Positions 42,717 to 56,468 of a DNA stretch of 64,000 bases are shown here, piece after piece. The stretch's first letter is position 1. Each line of letters begins with the position of its first letter. The DNA is from Halomonas sp. SpR1. Its GTDB lineage: Bacteria; Pseudomonadota; Gammaproteobacteria; Pseudomonadales; Halomonadaceae. Made by a program: the position numbers and the translations under genes. The stretch is from contig NZ_JAUAMB010000011.1 in assembly GCF_031010175.1 (NCBI RefSeq), forward strand, positions 1 to 64,000, given 5' to 3'. The notes under the pieces were generated by a model. The model did not search any database and was not told where the DNA came from. It saw nothing but the letters and a program-made list of their open reading frames with translations.

Positions 42717-43766
42717 CTAAGGGCAGGTATCGCCCAGCAGTAGCTCCGTTTGCAGCAGCTGCTGGGCAAGGGGCACGCGGCCTAGAATCATCTGTGCCGC
42801 GATCCGCCCCTTGCCCCCGCTATCCTGGCGTACTGTGGTTAAGCGCGGTGCGCGGTACTGCCCTTCGGCAATGCCATCAAACCCGGTAATGCGCAGCTCT
42901 TCCGGTACGCGAATACCGCGCTGTTCGGCGAGCGTTAGCGCCGTTAGCGCAATGCGGTCAGACATGCACAGCAGCAGGTCTGGCCGCTGTTCGATGGGCT
43001 GGTCGAGAATCTCGGCAATCACCGGCGAACACACCTCAAAGGTATTCTCCTCGATATTCCACAGCGGCACCTGCTCCGTATCCATCGCGCGCTCTTGAAG
43101 CGCGGCGTGAAACCCCTCCAGCCGTGCACGGCTGATCGTGCTGGTATGGGGCAGCAGGGTGTGTTCAGGCGTCACGCGGCCATTGCAGGCCTCTTTGGTT
43201 AAGCGCAGGTTGATGATTGCCGGACGTTTGGGCAAGTGGCTCAACGCGTGCTGGGCGATTTTATAGCTGGCGGCGGTATCATCGATATGCACCGTTGGAC
43301 AGCCTTCAATATCAAAATCAACGGACACCAAATTACGCTGGGCGGGCAGTTCATCGAGCAGTTTATTGTTGGGCATTAGCCCATAGACGATAAAGCCATC
43401 GGCGATATTGGCCGATCCCGGCGGTTGGGAGGCGTGGCCGCGCCCCGGCAGCAGCAGCAGCGTGTGTCCATGGGCATCGAGAACTTCGGCAACCCCAGAG
43501 AGAAACTCGCTGGCCACGGCATCGTTCAAGCTGTAGGTAAGGCTTTCGGCAAGAATGACCGCAATAATCCGCGAGCGGCCGGTGCGCAGGCTGCGCGCTT
43601 TGGCGTCAGGGCCGCTGTACCCAAGCCGTTTGGCCTGCTTGAGTATCCGTTCGCGCAGGGCTGGAGAGAGCTGATCCGGGCGGTTAAAGGCATTGGAAAT
43701 CGTCGCCGTGGAGACGTTGAGTTCCTGCGCAAGATCCTTGAGTGTCATTCGGCGCTGATCAGTCAC
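42717..43766 (-). CDS. LacI-family regulator of the alpha-glucoside operon
   Basis: A 349-residue LacI-type protein. The HTH is LKDLAQELNVSTATISNAFN (about 9-28), then a hinge (RSLRTGRSRIIAVIL) and a sugar-binding fold ending in TTVRQDSGGKGRIAAQMIL. GTG 43766 has AAGGA 6 nt upstream. It is the last gene after aglEFGAK on the same strand, which matches the AglR position in other alpha-glucoside operons. The three palindromes at 50 kb are its likely targets, with an alpha-glucoside or glucose as the likely inducer. Confidence 0.85.
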   Translation of the reverse strand: MTDQRRMTLKDLAQELNVSTATISNAFNRPDQLSPALRERILKQAKRLGYSGPDAKARSLRTGRSRIIAVILAESLTYSLNDAVASEFLSGVAEVLDAHGHTLLLLPGRGHASQPPGSANIADGFIVYGLMPNNKLLDELPAQRNLVSVDFDIEGCPTVHIDDTAASYKIAQHALSHLPKRPAIINLRLTKEACNGRVTPEHTLLPHTSTISRARLEGFHAALQERAMDTEQVPLWNIEENTFEVCSPVIAEILDQPIEQRPDLLLCMSDRIALTALTLAEQRGIRVPEELRITGFDGIAEGQYRAPRLTTVRQDSGGKGRIAAQMILGRVPLAQQLLQTELLLGDTCP

Positions 43767-43837
43767 AATGTGTCCTTAGCAGGCTATTTTTTAATAATTG
43801 AAGGCTTAGCTATTTAAAAGGCGCGTTAGATAAAATC

Positions 43838-43901
43838 GACCCGCTGAGTGCTGCCACTCACCATGATAAGCGAAGGGGAGGTTAGGCACACACAGCGGGT
43901 C
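43838..43901. repeat. Structured inverted repeat after aglK
   Basis: GACCCGCTG (43838-43846) and CAGCGGGTC (43893-43901) pair perfectly around a 46-nt loop that holds its own GAGTG-CTGC-CACTC hairpin. It lies between the aglK stop and the regulator gene. It could stabilise the upstream mRNA 3' end, stop most transcription, or be a processed RNA. Confidence 0.45.
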
Positions 43902-43932
43902 GGTAATGCGGGTATCTTGGTTGTCTCGTGAG

Positions 43933-45039
43933 TTAAGCGGCCGCCTGCTGTTCAGCTAATTTCAGCGCTGTACCGCTGTCATCAAACAAGTGGACTTTTT
44001 CCCAATCCGCTGCCAGTGATACCTGCTGACCTTCCTTCCACTGGCTGGGTGCTTCGCTGCGGTGGATCAGTAGCGTATCGCCCTGTTTGGGCTCAAGGTA
44101 GACGTAAACCTCGTTGCCTAAATACTCGACGTTGACGATATCAAAGCAGTTGCTATCAGTGGGAGCAGCTAAGCATAGATGCTCTGGGCGAATGCCCAGC
44201 GTCAACGCTTCACCGCTTTGCCGTTGCTGAGCATCCTGGGGTAGGTCAAGTTCGCCAATCCCCGTGGCCCGCACGCGGCAGCCGCTGGTGTTGCCAGCGA
44301 GCAACTCTGCGGGCATAAAGTTCATGGTCGGTGAGCCCATAAACCCGGCAACAAATTTCGTCGCTGGACGCTGATAAAGCTCGTGGGGGCTACCGACCTG
44401 CTCGACGTAGCCGCCGTTCAGCACCACGATTTTGTCGGCCAGGGTCATGGCTTCCACCTGGTCGTGGGTGACGTAAATCATGGTTGAACCGAGACGATGA
44501 TGCAGCCGGGCGATCTCGTTGCGCATTTGCACCCGCAGTGAGGCGTCCAGATTTGAAAGCGGCTCATCAAACAGCAGAATACGCGGTTCACGCGCCATGG
44601 CTCGACCCATGGCCACCCGCTGGCGCTGGCCGCCGGAAAGCGCCTTGGGTTTACGGTGCAGGAGCTCTTCGAGCTGCAAAATCTTGGCTGTGCTCATGAC
44701 CCGCTCGTGCACTGTCTCTTTGGCGGTTTTGGCCAGTTTCAGGCCAAACGCCATGTTGTCGTAAACGGTCATATGCGGGTAGAGCGCATAGGATTGAAAC
44801 ACCATGCCCACCCCGCGTTCCCGCGGTGGCAAGTCATTGACCACGATGTCGTCCATGCTTAGGTCGCCATCGCTAATCGATTCCAAACCGGCGATCAGGC
44901 GCAAAAGGGTCGACTTGCCGCAGCCGGAGGGGCCTACGAACACCACAAACTCGCCGTCGCCAATATGTAGATCCACATCGTTAATAATGTGATCGCTGCC
45001 AAACACTTTGTTGATCTTGCTAAGCGTTACACTGGCCAT
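43933..45039 (-). CDS. aglK: ABC transporter ATPase for alpha-glucosides
   Basis: Energises sugar import. The 368-residue MalK/UgpC/MsmX-type ATPase has Walker A GPSGCGKST (about 37), signature LSGGQRQRVAMGRAM (about 134), Walker B ILLFDEPLSNLD (about 154), a switch His in YVTHDQVEAM, and a C-terminal TOBE/OB regulatory domain. It is the last transport gene of aglEFGAK. A second ATPase, malK, serves the other sugar operon, and these two can sometimes exchange. Confidence 0.92.
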   Translation of the reverse strand: MASVTLSKINKVFGSDHIINDVDLHIGDGEFVVFVGPSGCGKSTLLRLIAGLESISDGDLSMDDIVVNDLPPRERGVGMVFQSYALYPHMTVYDNMAFGLKLAKTAKETVHERVMSTAKILQLEELLHRKPKALSGGQRQRVAMGRAMAREPRILLFDEPLSNLDASLRVQMRNEIARLHHRLGSTMIYVTHDQVEAMTLADKIVVLNGGYVEQVGSPHELYQRPATKFVAGFMGSPTMNFMPAELLAGNTSGCRVRATGIGELDLPQDAQQRQSGEALTLGIRPEHLCLAAPTDSNCFDIVNVEYLGNEVYVYLEPKQGDTLLIHRSEAPSQWKEGQQVSLAADWEKVHLFDDSGTALKLAEQQAAA

Positions 45040-45101
45040 GGGTGACTCCTTGCCGACCTCACTGCTTTGCTCGCGTTGGGCCGGCCTGTTGTTTTGTATG
45101 G

Positions 45102-46748
<1,647 letters not shown>

Positions 46749-46757
46749 AAAAAATCC

Positions 46758-47599
<842 letters not shown>

Positions 47600-47600
<1 letters not shown>

Positions 47601-48583
47601 TAGTCACCTCCCAATTGGATTTGTTTACGCCCAACGTAGAGATAAGCCACGGTGGCCAATGCAATAATTAAGAACAGCAGGGTAGAGGCAGCGCTGCCGT
47701 AACCGACATCCTGGAATTCGACCAGCTGCTGGCGGGCGTATACCGACATCGACATGGTGCTGGTGGAATTAGAGGTCAGTACGTAGATCACGTCGAACAC
47801 GCGCAGCGCGTCGAGCAAGCGGAAAATCACCGCTACCATGAGCGCCGGGGTAATTAACGGCAGGGTGACCTTGAAGAACACTCGAATCGGGTGGATGCCG
47901 TCTACTTCAGCGGCCTCGTAGCAATCCTTGGGCAGCATTTGCAGGGCAGCAAGCACCAGCAACGCCACGAAGGGGATGGTTTTCCATACATCGACCATAA
48001 TCACCGCCCACATGGAGTAGGTGGCGTTAGCGGTCCATGCGATGGGAGCGTCAATCACCCCAAGACCCATCAGCATATAATTGATAATGCCGAACTGGTC
48101 GTTGAGCATCCACGCCCACATTTGCGCGGAAACGATGGTGGGGATTGCCCAGGGAATCAGTACCGCAGCGCGAACGATTACGCGGCCCTTAAACTCGGCG
48201 TTCAAGATCAGCGCGACAATCACCCCGAATACCACTTCCAGGGATACCGACACCACCGAGAAGTAAACGGTGTTCCATACCGACTGCCACCACACCGAGT
48301 CGGCCAGTACCCCGTACCAGCGGCCATCGTCATAGACGAGGTAATTCTCAAAGCCAATCAGATTGGCGGCGCCTAAGTCTGACAGTGATGCATCGGTGAA
48401 GCTGAGAAAAAAGGTGCGCACCAGCGGCCAACCAGCGACCAGGGTTAATGCAATCAGCATTGGGGCTAAAAACAACCAGGCTGCTTTCACCCGCTGACGG
48501 CGAACCTTAGTGCCTCGGCGCTGCTTGGTAGTGAAAGAACGCGCCCCGGTGGGCGCGTCATCATGCTTGATGGAGGTCGACAT
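47600..48583 (-). CDS. aglF: Alpha-glucoside ABC permease AglF
   Basis: A 327-residue MalF/UgpA-type permease with six main helices and a charged N-terminal tail (about 1-30, KQRRGTKVRRQR). The EAA loop is YEAAEVDGIHPIRVFFKVTLPL (about 220-241). It lacks the large periplasmic P2 loop of MalF, so it differs clearly from the malF gene in this window. Confidence 0.92.
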
Positions 48584-48598
48584 GGAGGGGCTCCAGGG

Positions 48599-49870
48599 TT
48601 ACCAGTTGCGACGCTTCAGGCGAGCCAATTCGTCTTCAAGGTCAGCGACCGCTTGGGTGCCATCTTTAGTACCGGAAAGCACATCATGGGTGGTGCTGAA
48701 GAAGGCGTTGCTGACCCGGCCATAGGCATCGCCGGTGGGCGCGGAGGGCCGTGCAACAGCGTTAACAAAAGTTTCGTAAAGCGTGCCAAAGAAGGGCACC
48801 GCTTCGAGTACTTCGTCGTCTTGGTAGAGCGCATCGATAGTGGGGTTGTAAGAGGCTTGAATGGCGCGACGCTTCTGCTCCTCTTCACCTGTCAAAAAGG
48901 CGACCAAATCAGCGGCTAGTTCCGGGTGTTCGCTGTAACGCGACACGGCTAGGTTCCAGCCGCCCAGGCCAGCGGCGCTATGGCCATTTTCACCACCTGC
49001 GGGGAGTTGAGTTACACCTACTTTGCCGCGAACGTCACTGTCTTCGCTTTGCGCCAGCGCCCAGGCGTAGGGCCAGTTGCGCATAAATACCGCGCCGCCA
49101 CTTTGGAAAACGCCGCGCGCTTCCTCTTCGGTGTAATTGAGTACGCCGTTGGGCGAGATGTCGCCAATCCAGGAGGCGGCAAGATCAAGTGCCTCGGCAG
49201 CGTGTTCGTTGTTAATGCTAATCTCGCCATCAGTTTCCACGATGTTTCCGCCGCCAAAGCTGGCCACCCACTCAAGCGCATTAACGGTCAAACCTTCGTA
49301 AGCGCGCCCCTGGAAGACATAGCCCTGCATACCCTCTTTGCCCTCGGCGCGTTCGGCGTCTTTAATCTCGCGGGCAATTTCGGTGAGTTCTTGCCAGGTC
49401 TTTGGCACTTCATGGCCATACTTTTCCAGCAAGTCTTCGCGGTAGTAGAGCACGCCCGCATCGGTGAACCACGGCATGGCGACTAGTCGGCCGTCGATGG
49501 TGTTATTGGTCACGATGGTGTCAAAGTGCCCGGCGGCAGCATCATCGCCAAGCACCTCGCGTAGATCCAGCAGGTGGTTGGCGAGTAGGCCTGGCCACAC
49601 CACGTCGATCTGCATCACATCGATATCGCTGGAGTTAGCCGAAAGGATCTGCTGATAAAGTGAAAGGCGTTCGGTGGAGGAGTTGGGCGTTGACACCACG
49701 TCGACGCTATGGCCGGTTTTCTCCTCCCAGGCGGCGACGCCCTCCTGGCAAAGCGTTAGCTCCGCGCCTACCGCACCGCAAGAAATAGTCAGTTCTTCAG
49801 CCTGGGCCTGGCTTGTCGCGCTCAGCGTGCTGGCCACGGCGATAGCGGTAGTGATTAAAGTCTTTTTCAT
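48599..49870 (-). CDS. aglE: Alpha-glucoside-binding protein AglE
   Basis: Periplasmic sugar-binding protein of the ABC importer. 423 residues with a signal peptide (MKKTLITTAIAVASTLSATS, cleavage near AQA-EE) and the family-1 binding fold (LPKTWQELTEIAREIKD-like hinge, VAMPWFTDAGVLYYREDLL). First gene of the operon. It is divergent from the porin gene across three palindromic operators. Confidence 0.92.
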   Translation of the reverse strand: MKKTLITTAIAVASTLSATSQAQAEELTISCGAVGAELTLCQEGVAAWEEKTGHSVDVVSTPNSSTERLSLYQQILSANSSDIDVMQIDVVWPGLLANHLLDLREVLGDDAAAGHFDTIVTNNTIDGRLVAMPWFTDAGVLYYREDLLEKYGHEVPKTWQELTEIAREIKDAERAEGKEGMQGYVFQGRAYEGLTVNALEWVASFGGGNIVETDGEISINNEHAAEALDLAASWIGDISPNGVLNYTEEEARGVFQSGGAVFMRNWPYAWALAQSEDSDVRGKVGVTQLPAGGENGHSAAGLGGWNLAVSRYSEHPELAADLVAFLTGEEEQKRRAIQASYNPTIDALYQDDEVLEAVPFFGTLYETFVNAVARPSAPTGDAYGRVSNAFFSTTHDVLSGTKDGTQAVADLEDELARLKRRNW

Positions 49871-49967
49871 AACGGCGTACCTCGACGTTTATTGTTGTGG
49901 ACGATGTTGCATCAAAAACAGCGCTAAACAGCTAGCTTAAGTGCGCTCGATCGCTCTCTTAACTTTT

Positions 49968-49985
49968 ATCTTAATCGATTAAGAT
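49968..49985. promoter_or_regulatory. LacI-family operator 1 (aglE side)
   Basis: Perfect 18-bp palindrome ATCTTAATCGATTAAGAT, with the central CG typical of LacI-type boxes, 98 nt upstream of aglE. Confidence 0.85.
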
Positions 49986-50122
49986 AATGCCGCTCAGTTA
50001 GCCGCTTCGGCTGAAAAAGTTCAATAGCGACTTTTGTCTAACGGCATTATTCAGTTTTCACTAAACAAAATAGTTCTTTAGACATTAGTCGCTAATTAGC
50101 AACTAGCCGTTGGCAATAAGTG

Positions 50123-50138
50123 ACTTAATCGATTAAGT
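50123..50138. promoter_or_regulatory. LacI-family operator 2
   Basis: Perfect 16-bp palindrome ACTTAATCGATTAAGT, sharing the 14-bp core CTTAATCGATTAAG with operator 1. The stretch 49871-50310 holds no gene, only these sites and AT-rich promoter-like sequence. Confidence 0.85.
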
Positions 50139-50157
50139 TCTGGCTATCTTTCCTTAA

Positions 50158-51819
<1,662 letters not shown>

Positions 51820-51865
51820 CCGATGCGAGTTGCTTGATTTAACTGTTTCTTCTCCAATGCACTTT

Positions 51866-51891
51866 GCCCGCGATACGTCGCGGGCTTTTTT
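51866..51891 (+). terminator. Rho-independent terminator of the porin gene
   Basis: Perfect 8-bp stem GCCCGCGA/TCGCGGGC with a 4-nt loop and six T, 47 nt past the porin stop. Confidence 0.92.
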
Positions 51892-51946
51892 GTAGGGCTT
51901 TAACAGCATTGGTGAACGGAGAGCAGGGCTACCCAGGGGAGAGCTG

Positions 51947-54652
51947 ATGCCACTTCTGCAAGAGAAACTAAAAGCACCGTTACTGCCGCTTGGTGTGGTA
52001 GCCAGGCCGCGCCTAAATGACCATTTTGGTTTAAATGAACATGTTCGCTTACTGATGGTGCAGGCCCCTTCGGGGTATGGCAAAACCACGCTGCTGGCCG
52101 AGCGGCTGCCGGCGCTGGAGCAGGAAGCCGCTTGGCTACGTCTGGATCAGCGAGATGATCAGCCTGCGCGATTTTTAGCCTATTGGCAGGCAGCGCTCAA
52201 CTCGCTGTTGGATGAAAAAGCGCCGCTGTCACCGGTGGCCGAAGAGGCCGACTGCGTTGAGCAGTTAGAGCGCTGGCTTGGCGAGTTACCAGAGCAGCGA
52301 ACCCCGTGCCGGTTGGTGGTGGATGAATTTGAACATCTCACGCATCCCGATATTTTAGCCGGGCTGGCCCACTGGCTACGCCATCAGCCACCCTGGCTAA
52401 CCTTGACCCTGGCTAGCCGTTCGCGACCAGCTCTGGGGTTGGCAAGCCTGCGACTAAGAGGCGAGCTTGAAGAGATCGACCTCAGCGCCCTGGCCTTTGA
52501 TAGCGAAGAGGCGCAAACCCTGTGCGCAGAGCAGCTCAGCTTTCCACCCACACGAGTAAGCCTGGAGCGCGCGCTACGCAGAAGCGGTGGCTGGGCAATG
52601 GCGATGAGCTGGCTGGTAGAGCGCACCACCACACGGGCAGGCTTCGACGCCCTGGTTGATCGGTTAAGTGGCGCTCACCCCGACTTTGTCGCCTGGTTTG
52701 ACGAACTGCTCTCTGCAGCTCTGCCTTTGGAAGAGCGCGAGCTAATGTTGCAACTGGGGGTGCTGGAGCGTTTTTCTCCTGAATTAATGGCGCGTCTATT
52801 AGACGGTGAACGTTTAACCCAGCGCTTGGAGGCCTTTGAGCAGGCGGGGTTATTTATTGAACGGCCTGATCCTCACGCCCAGTGGTACCGCTTCCAACGG
52901 CTGTTTGGTGAGTATCTACGCCACCGCCGTCATGAGCTAAGCCTTGCCACCCAGCGAACGCTCCACCGGCGTGCCAGCCAAGCGTGGCTAGCCTTGAACG
53001 ATCCGGTGATGGCGCTGCGCCAGGCAATTCTCGCCGAAGCCCCTGAAGACGTGGCCAGTCTACTGACCGCAGAAGGGCCAGCCCTATTGGCAAGCGGTGC
53101 CTACGCACTGTTGGCCAAAGGCTTTGCTCTGCTTGGTGAGCCACGACTCACCACCAGCCCAGAGCTTGCACTGCTGTATGGCTGGGTCTCCCATGCTCAG
53201 TTTCAGTTTGATATTACCGCCCGGGTGATTGGCTGGATTGAAGCGCAGCTAAATACGCCAGAGTGGCAACGGCTTAGCGCTGAATTTGCCACCCTGCGCG
53301 CACAGTTGGCGATTAACCAGGGCAATGCCGAGCGCGCCGCGCCGCTGGCGGAACAGGCGCTGGCCGTGCCTGCCCGCTATTTAGCCTCAACGCCGCTCAC
53401 CGCCACCGCCATATTGAGTGAGGCGCGCTTTGTGCAGGGGTATTTAGACGAGTCGCTGCAGCGAGTTCGCGAAGTAGAGCATCAGTCCCGCCAGCGTGAA
53501 GACCACCAACTGCTGCTATGGTCGTTTTGTCATCAATCCGAAGTGCTGGTTGCCCAAGGGCGTCTTCAGGCAGCCTACGATATTCAAGAGCGTGCTTTTG
53601 CCCACTTGGAGCGAGCTGAGCTTGAGCATCTGCCCGTGGCAGAGTTTCTCTACCGTATTCGCAGCCAGGTGCTGTGGGAGTGGCACCGCTTGGATGAAGC
53701 TGAGCAGGCGGCCTTGAAAGGTATCGCCGTGCTGGATAATCAGGGTGAACGCTGGACGCTGCAGTGCCATATTCAACTGGCAAAAGTTGCCCAAAGCCGT
53801 GGCGACCAGGCTCAGTGCGCCGACCATATCCGTCGGTTGCGTAAAATTCTTGCCGAAGGGGATTACCACATCGACTGGGTGGCGAACGCCCACGCTACGC
53901 TACTGGCCTGGTGGCACTCGACCCATGATATGGATGCCGTAGTACGCTGGCGTCAGGAAGCCCCGGCGCCGCTCATCGACAGTGCCACCAACCACTTTTC
54001 CCAGTGCAATGTGCGTAACCACGCCCGGGCGCTTACGCTGCTGGGCGACTACGACGCAGCCCACACGCTATTGGAAGCTCTTGAAGCGCATACCCAGCGC
54101 TTGGGGCTGGTGACTGATGCCAACCGCAACCAGCTCTGTCTGGCGGCGGTGGCTTGGCATCAAGGCCTGTTTGAGCAAGCCAGCCAACACATGCAGAAGG
54201 CGCTTGGCTTAGCTTCTCGCACCGCGCTGGTCGGCAGCTTTTTACGCCTAGGCAAACCCCTTCGCGAACTGCTTGTCAGATTAATCGCTAACGGCACGCT
54301 GGCTGCTTTAGAGCAGGCAAGAGCAGATCGGCTGCTAACGCTTGCTGGCCAACAAAAGGACTTTGGCAGTGCCCGGCGCTTAATGCTGGATGAAACGGTG
54401 ATCGCCGATATCGTCGCAAGGCCGGATGTGCCCGAGCTAATCCGCACATCGCCGCTGACTCGCCGTGAGTGGCAAATCCTGGGGCTGATTCATGCCGGTC
54501 TTTCCAATGAGCAGATCGCCGAGCAGCTCTCGGTGGCGCCCACCACCATCAAAACCCATATCCGCAGTCTCTACCAAAAGCAGAATATTCGCCGCCGGGA
54601 TGAAGCGATCGCCCTGGCCGGGCAGTTGCTGGCGCATATTCAGGGGGAATAA
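51947..54652 (+). CDS. malT: MalT, ATP-dependent activator of maltose genes
   Basis: A 901-residue STAND-type regulator. The N-terminal NTPase has Walker A APSGYGKTTL (about 40-49) and a Walker B-like LVVDEFEHL (about 122-130); a long TPR-like sensor region follows, and the last ~65 residues are a LuxR-type HTH (LTRREWQILGLIHAGLSNEQ, then APTTIKTHIRSLYQK). In enterics maltotriose activates it. ATG 51947 has GGGGAGAG 3 nt upstream. It lies next to the GH13/malK genes. Confidence 0.92.
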   Translation: MPLLQEKLKAPLLPLGVVARPRLNDHFGLNEHVRLLMVQAPSGYGKTTLLAERLPALEQEAAWLRLDQRDDQPARFLAYWQAALNSLLDEKAPLSPVAEEADCVEQLERWLGELPEQRTPCRLVVDEFEHLTHPDILAGLAHWLRHQPPWLTLTLASRSRPALGLASLRLRGELEEIDLSALAFDSEEAQTLCAEQLSFPPTRVSLERALRRSGGWAMAMSWLVERTTTRAGFDALVDRLSGAHPDFVAWFDELLSAALPLEERELMLQLGVLERFSPELMARLLDGERLTQRLEAFEQAGLFIERPDPHAQWYRFQRLFGEYLRHRRHELSLATQRTLHRRASQAWLALNDPVMALRQAILAEAPEDVASLLTAEGPALLASGAYALLAKGFALLGEPRLTTSPELALLYGWVSHAQFQFDITARVIGWIEAQLNTPEWQRLSAEFATLRAQLAINQGNAERAAPLAEQALAVPARYLASTPLTATAILSEARFVQGYLDESLQRVREVEHQSRQREDHQLLLWSFCHQSEVLVAQGRLQAAYDIQERAFAHLERAELEHLPVAEFLYRIRSQVLWEWHRLDEAEQAALKGIAVLDNQGERWTLQCHIQLAKVAQSRGDQAQCADHIRRLRKILAEGDYHIDWVANAHATLLAWWHSTHDMDAVVRWRQEAPAPLIDSATNHFSQCNVRNHARALTLLGDYDAAHTLLEALEAHTQRLGLVTDANRNQLCLAAVAWHQGLFEQASQHMQKALGLASRTALVGSFLRLGKPLRELLVRLIANGTLAALEQARADRLLTLAGQQKDFGSARRLMLDETVIADIVARPDVPELIRTSPLTRREWQILGLIHAGLSNEQIAEQLSVAPTTIKTHIRSLYQKQNIRRRDEAIALAGQLLAHIQGE

Positions 54653-54699
54653 GTAGACAGGCGGGCTACTCCTAACGCCTACGCCCAGAGTCACCCTGG

Positions 54700-54709
54700 G
54701 GGGAGGATT
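54700..54709 (+). promoter_or_regulatory. Candidate MalT box before the GH13-malK genes
   Basis: GGGGAGGATT matches 8 of 10 positions of the enteric MalT box (GGGGA(T/G)GAGG). It might also be only a ribosome site for an upstream GTG (54717), so the call is weak. Confidence 0.35.
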
Positions 54710-54773
54710 TTATCTTGTGAGCAACCCTGCATCATGCCAAGTAACCAGCAAAAACGATGGCAAGGACAAAACA

Positions 54774-56468
54774 ATGATGCAGACACCTTCAACTTCCCTC
54801 TATGTGGGCAGCCAAGGGGCCGACTGGTGGCGTGGAGTGGTGATTTACCAAATTTATCCGCGTAGCTTTATGGATAGCAACGGCGATGGCATTGGCGATT
54901 TGAAAGGGGTGATCGAGAAGCTCGACTATATCGCCTCATTGAACGTCGATGGGATTTGGCTTTCGCCGTTTTTTACCTCGCCCATGAAAGACTTTGGCTA
55001 CGACATCAGCAACTACCGCGATGTTGATCCGATGTTTGGCACGCTGGAAGACTTTGACCGGCTAGTGGAAGCCGCCCATGCCAGGGGATTGAAAGTGACG
55101 ATTGATCAGGTGATGTCCCACACCTCCGACCAGCACGCCTGGTTTGAAGAGAGCCGCCAAAGCCGCGATAACTCTAAGGCTGACTGGTACGTATGGGCCG
55201 ACCCCAAACCCGACGGCGCACCGCCGACCAACTGGCAGTCGGTATTTGGCGGCAGCGCCTGGCAGTGGGACACCCGCCGCTGCCAGTATTACCTGCATAA
55301 CTTCCTGGCCAGCCAGCCGGATCTTAACTTCCGCACCCCAGCGGTGGTGGACGCCATGCTGGGGGAAGTGCGCTTCTGGCTAGAGCGCGGCGTAGATGGT
55401 TTCCGGCTGGATGCGGTTAACTTCTGCACCCATGGCGAGCTAAAGGATAACCCGCCGCGTCAGGAGATCACCGAAAGCTTTTTAGGGGTACGCCCCGACA
55501 ACCCCTACGGTTACCAGCTCCACCAGTACGACAAAACCCAGCCGGAAAATCTCGTTTTCCTGGAGCGGCTGCGTGCTCTGTTGGATGAGTACCCCGGCAC
55601 CACCAGCGTGGGCGAAGTCGGCGATGACGACGCGCTGGGCGTGATGGCGGAGTACTCCCAGGGCGGCAAGCGGTTGCACATGTGTTACTCGTTTAACCTG
55701 CTGACCGATAAAGCCGATCCCAGTTATCTGCATCAAACGCTGACCGAAATGGAAGCGCGAATTGGCGATGGCTGGCCCTGCTGGGCGCTGGGTAATCACG
55801 ATGTCACGCGGTTGGCGTCTCGCTGGCAGGCGGAAGGGCAGTTGGATAAGCTGCGTCTGTATATGGTGTTTTTGCTCAGCCAGCGGGGCAGCGTATGCCT
55901 TTATCAGGGTGAAGAGCTAGGCCTGCCCGAAGCGGAGCTGGCCTTTGAGCAGCTGGTTGATCCCGCTGGTATTACCTTCTGGCCTGCCTATAAAGGTCGC
56001 GATGGCTGTCGCACCCCGCATCCATGGCAGGCGGATGCTCGCCATGCAGGCTTCAGCAGTGCCACGCCATGGCTGCCGGTGCCTAAAGCCCATGTAAGCC
56101 TTGCGGTTGATCAGCAGGATGATGATGTTGACTCGCTGCTCAATGCCTATCGTGGGTTTTTAGCCTTCCGACGCACCCAGCCTGCCCTGGTAAAAGGCGA
56201 TGTGCTCTACCACCCTGTACGTGATGAGGTGCTTTGCCTGGAGCGCACCTACCAACAAACGCGCTTACTGATTGCACTCAATTTTAGCGGCCAAACGGTT
56301 ACCCGCTCAGCACCTGAGAGCGCTGAAGCCATCGCCGGTGCCCCCACCTGGCTTATCAGTGAGTGGCAGGAGGGCGCGTTGACGCTACCTCAACTGTCCC
56401 TTCCCCCCTATGGCGTGGCGATTGTCCGTTGCCCGCAATCCCAGGAGAACGCGCCATGGGACGTTTAA
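54774..56468 (+). CDS. Second GH13 alpha-glucosidase
   Basis: A 564-residue cytoplasmic GH13 enzyme, colinear with AglA throughout (WWRGVVIYQIYPRSF start; Asp213 nucleophile in DGFRLDAVNF, acid/base Glu281 in SVGEVGDD, Asp343 in GNHDVTR). Its different loops and its place in the mal group suggest other substrates (maltose, maltodextrins), but this is inference. I use ATG 54774 with AAGGA 7 nt upstream; GTG 54717 would add 19 residues that do not match the family. Its end overlaps malK by 13 nt. Confidence 0.92.
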   Translation: MMQTPSTSLYVGSQGADWWRGVVIYQIYPRSFMDSNGDGIGDLKGVIEKLDYIASLNVDGIWLSPFFTSPMKDFGYDISNYRDVDPMFGTLEDFDRLVEAAHARGLKVTIDQVMSHTSDQHAWFEESRQSRDNSKADWYVWADPKPDGAPPTNWQSVFGGSAWQWDTRRCQYYLHNFLASQPDLNFRTPAVVDAMLGEVRFWLERGVDGFRLDAVNFCTHGELKDNPPRQEITESFLGVRPDNPYGYQLHQYDKTQPENLVFLERLRALLDEYPGTTSVGEVGDDDALGVMAEYSQGGKRLHMCYSFNLLTDKADPSYLHQTLTEMEARIGDGWPCWALGNHDVTRLASRWQAEGQLDKLRLYMVFLLSQRGSVCLYQGEELGLPEAELAFEQLVDPAGITFWPAYKGRDGCRTPHPWQADARHAGFSSATPWLPVPKAHVSLAVDQQDDDVDSLLNAYRGFLAFRRTQPALVKGDVLYHPVRDEVLCLERTYQQTRLLIALNFSGQTVTRSAPESAEAIAGAPTWLISEWQEGALTLPQLSLPPYGVAIVRCPQSQENAPWDV

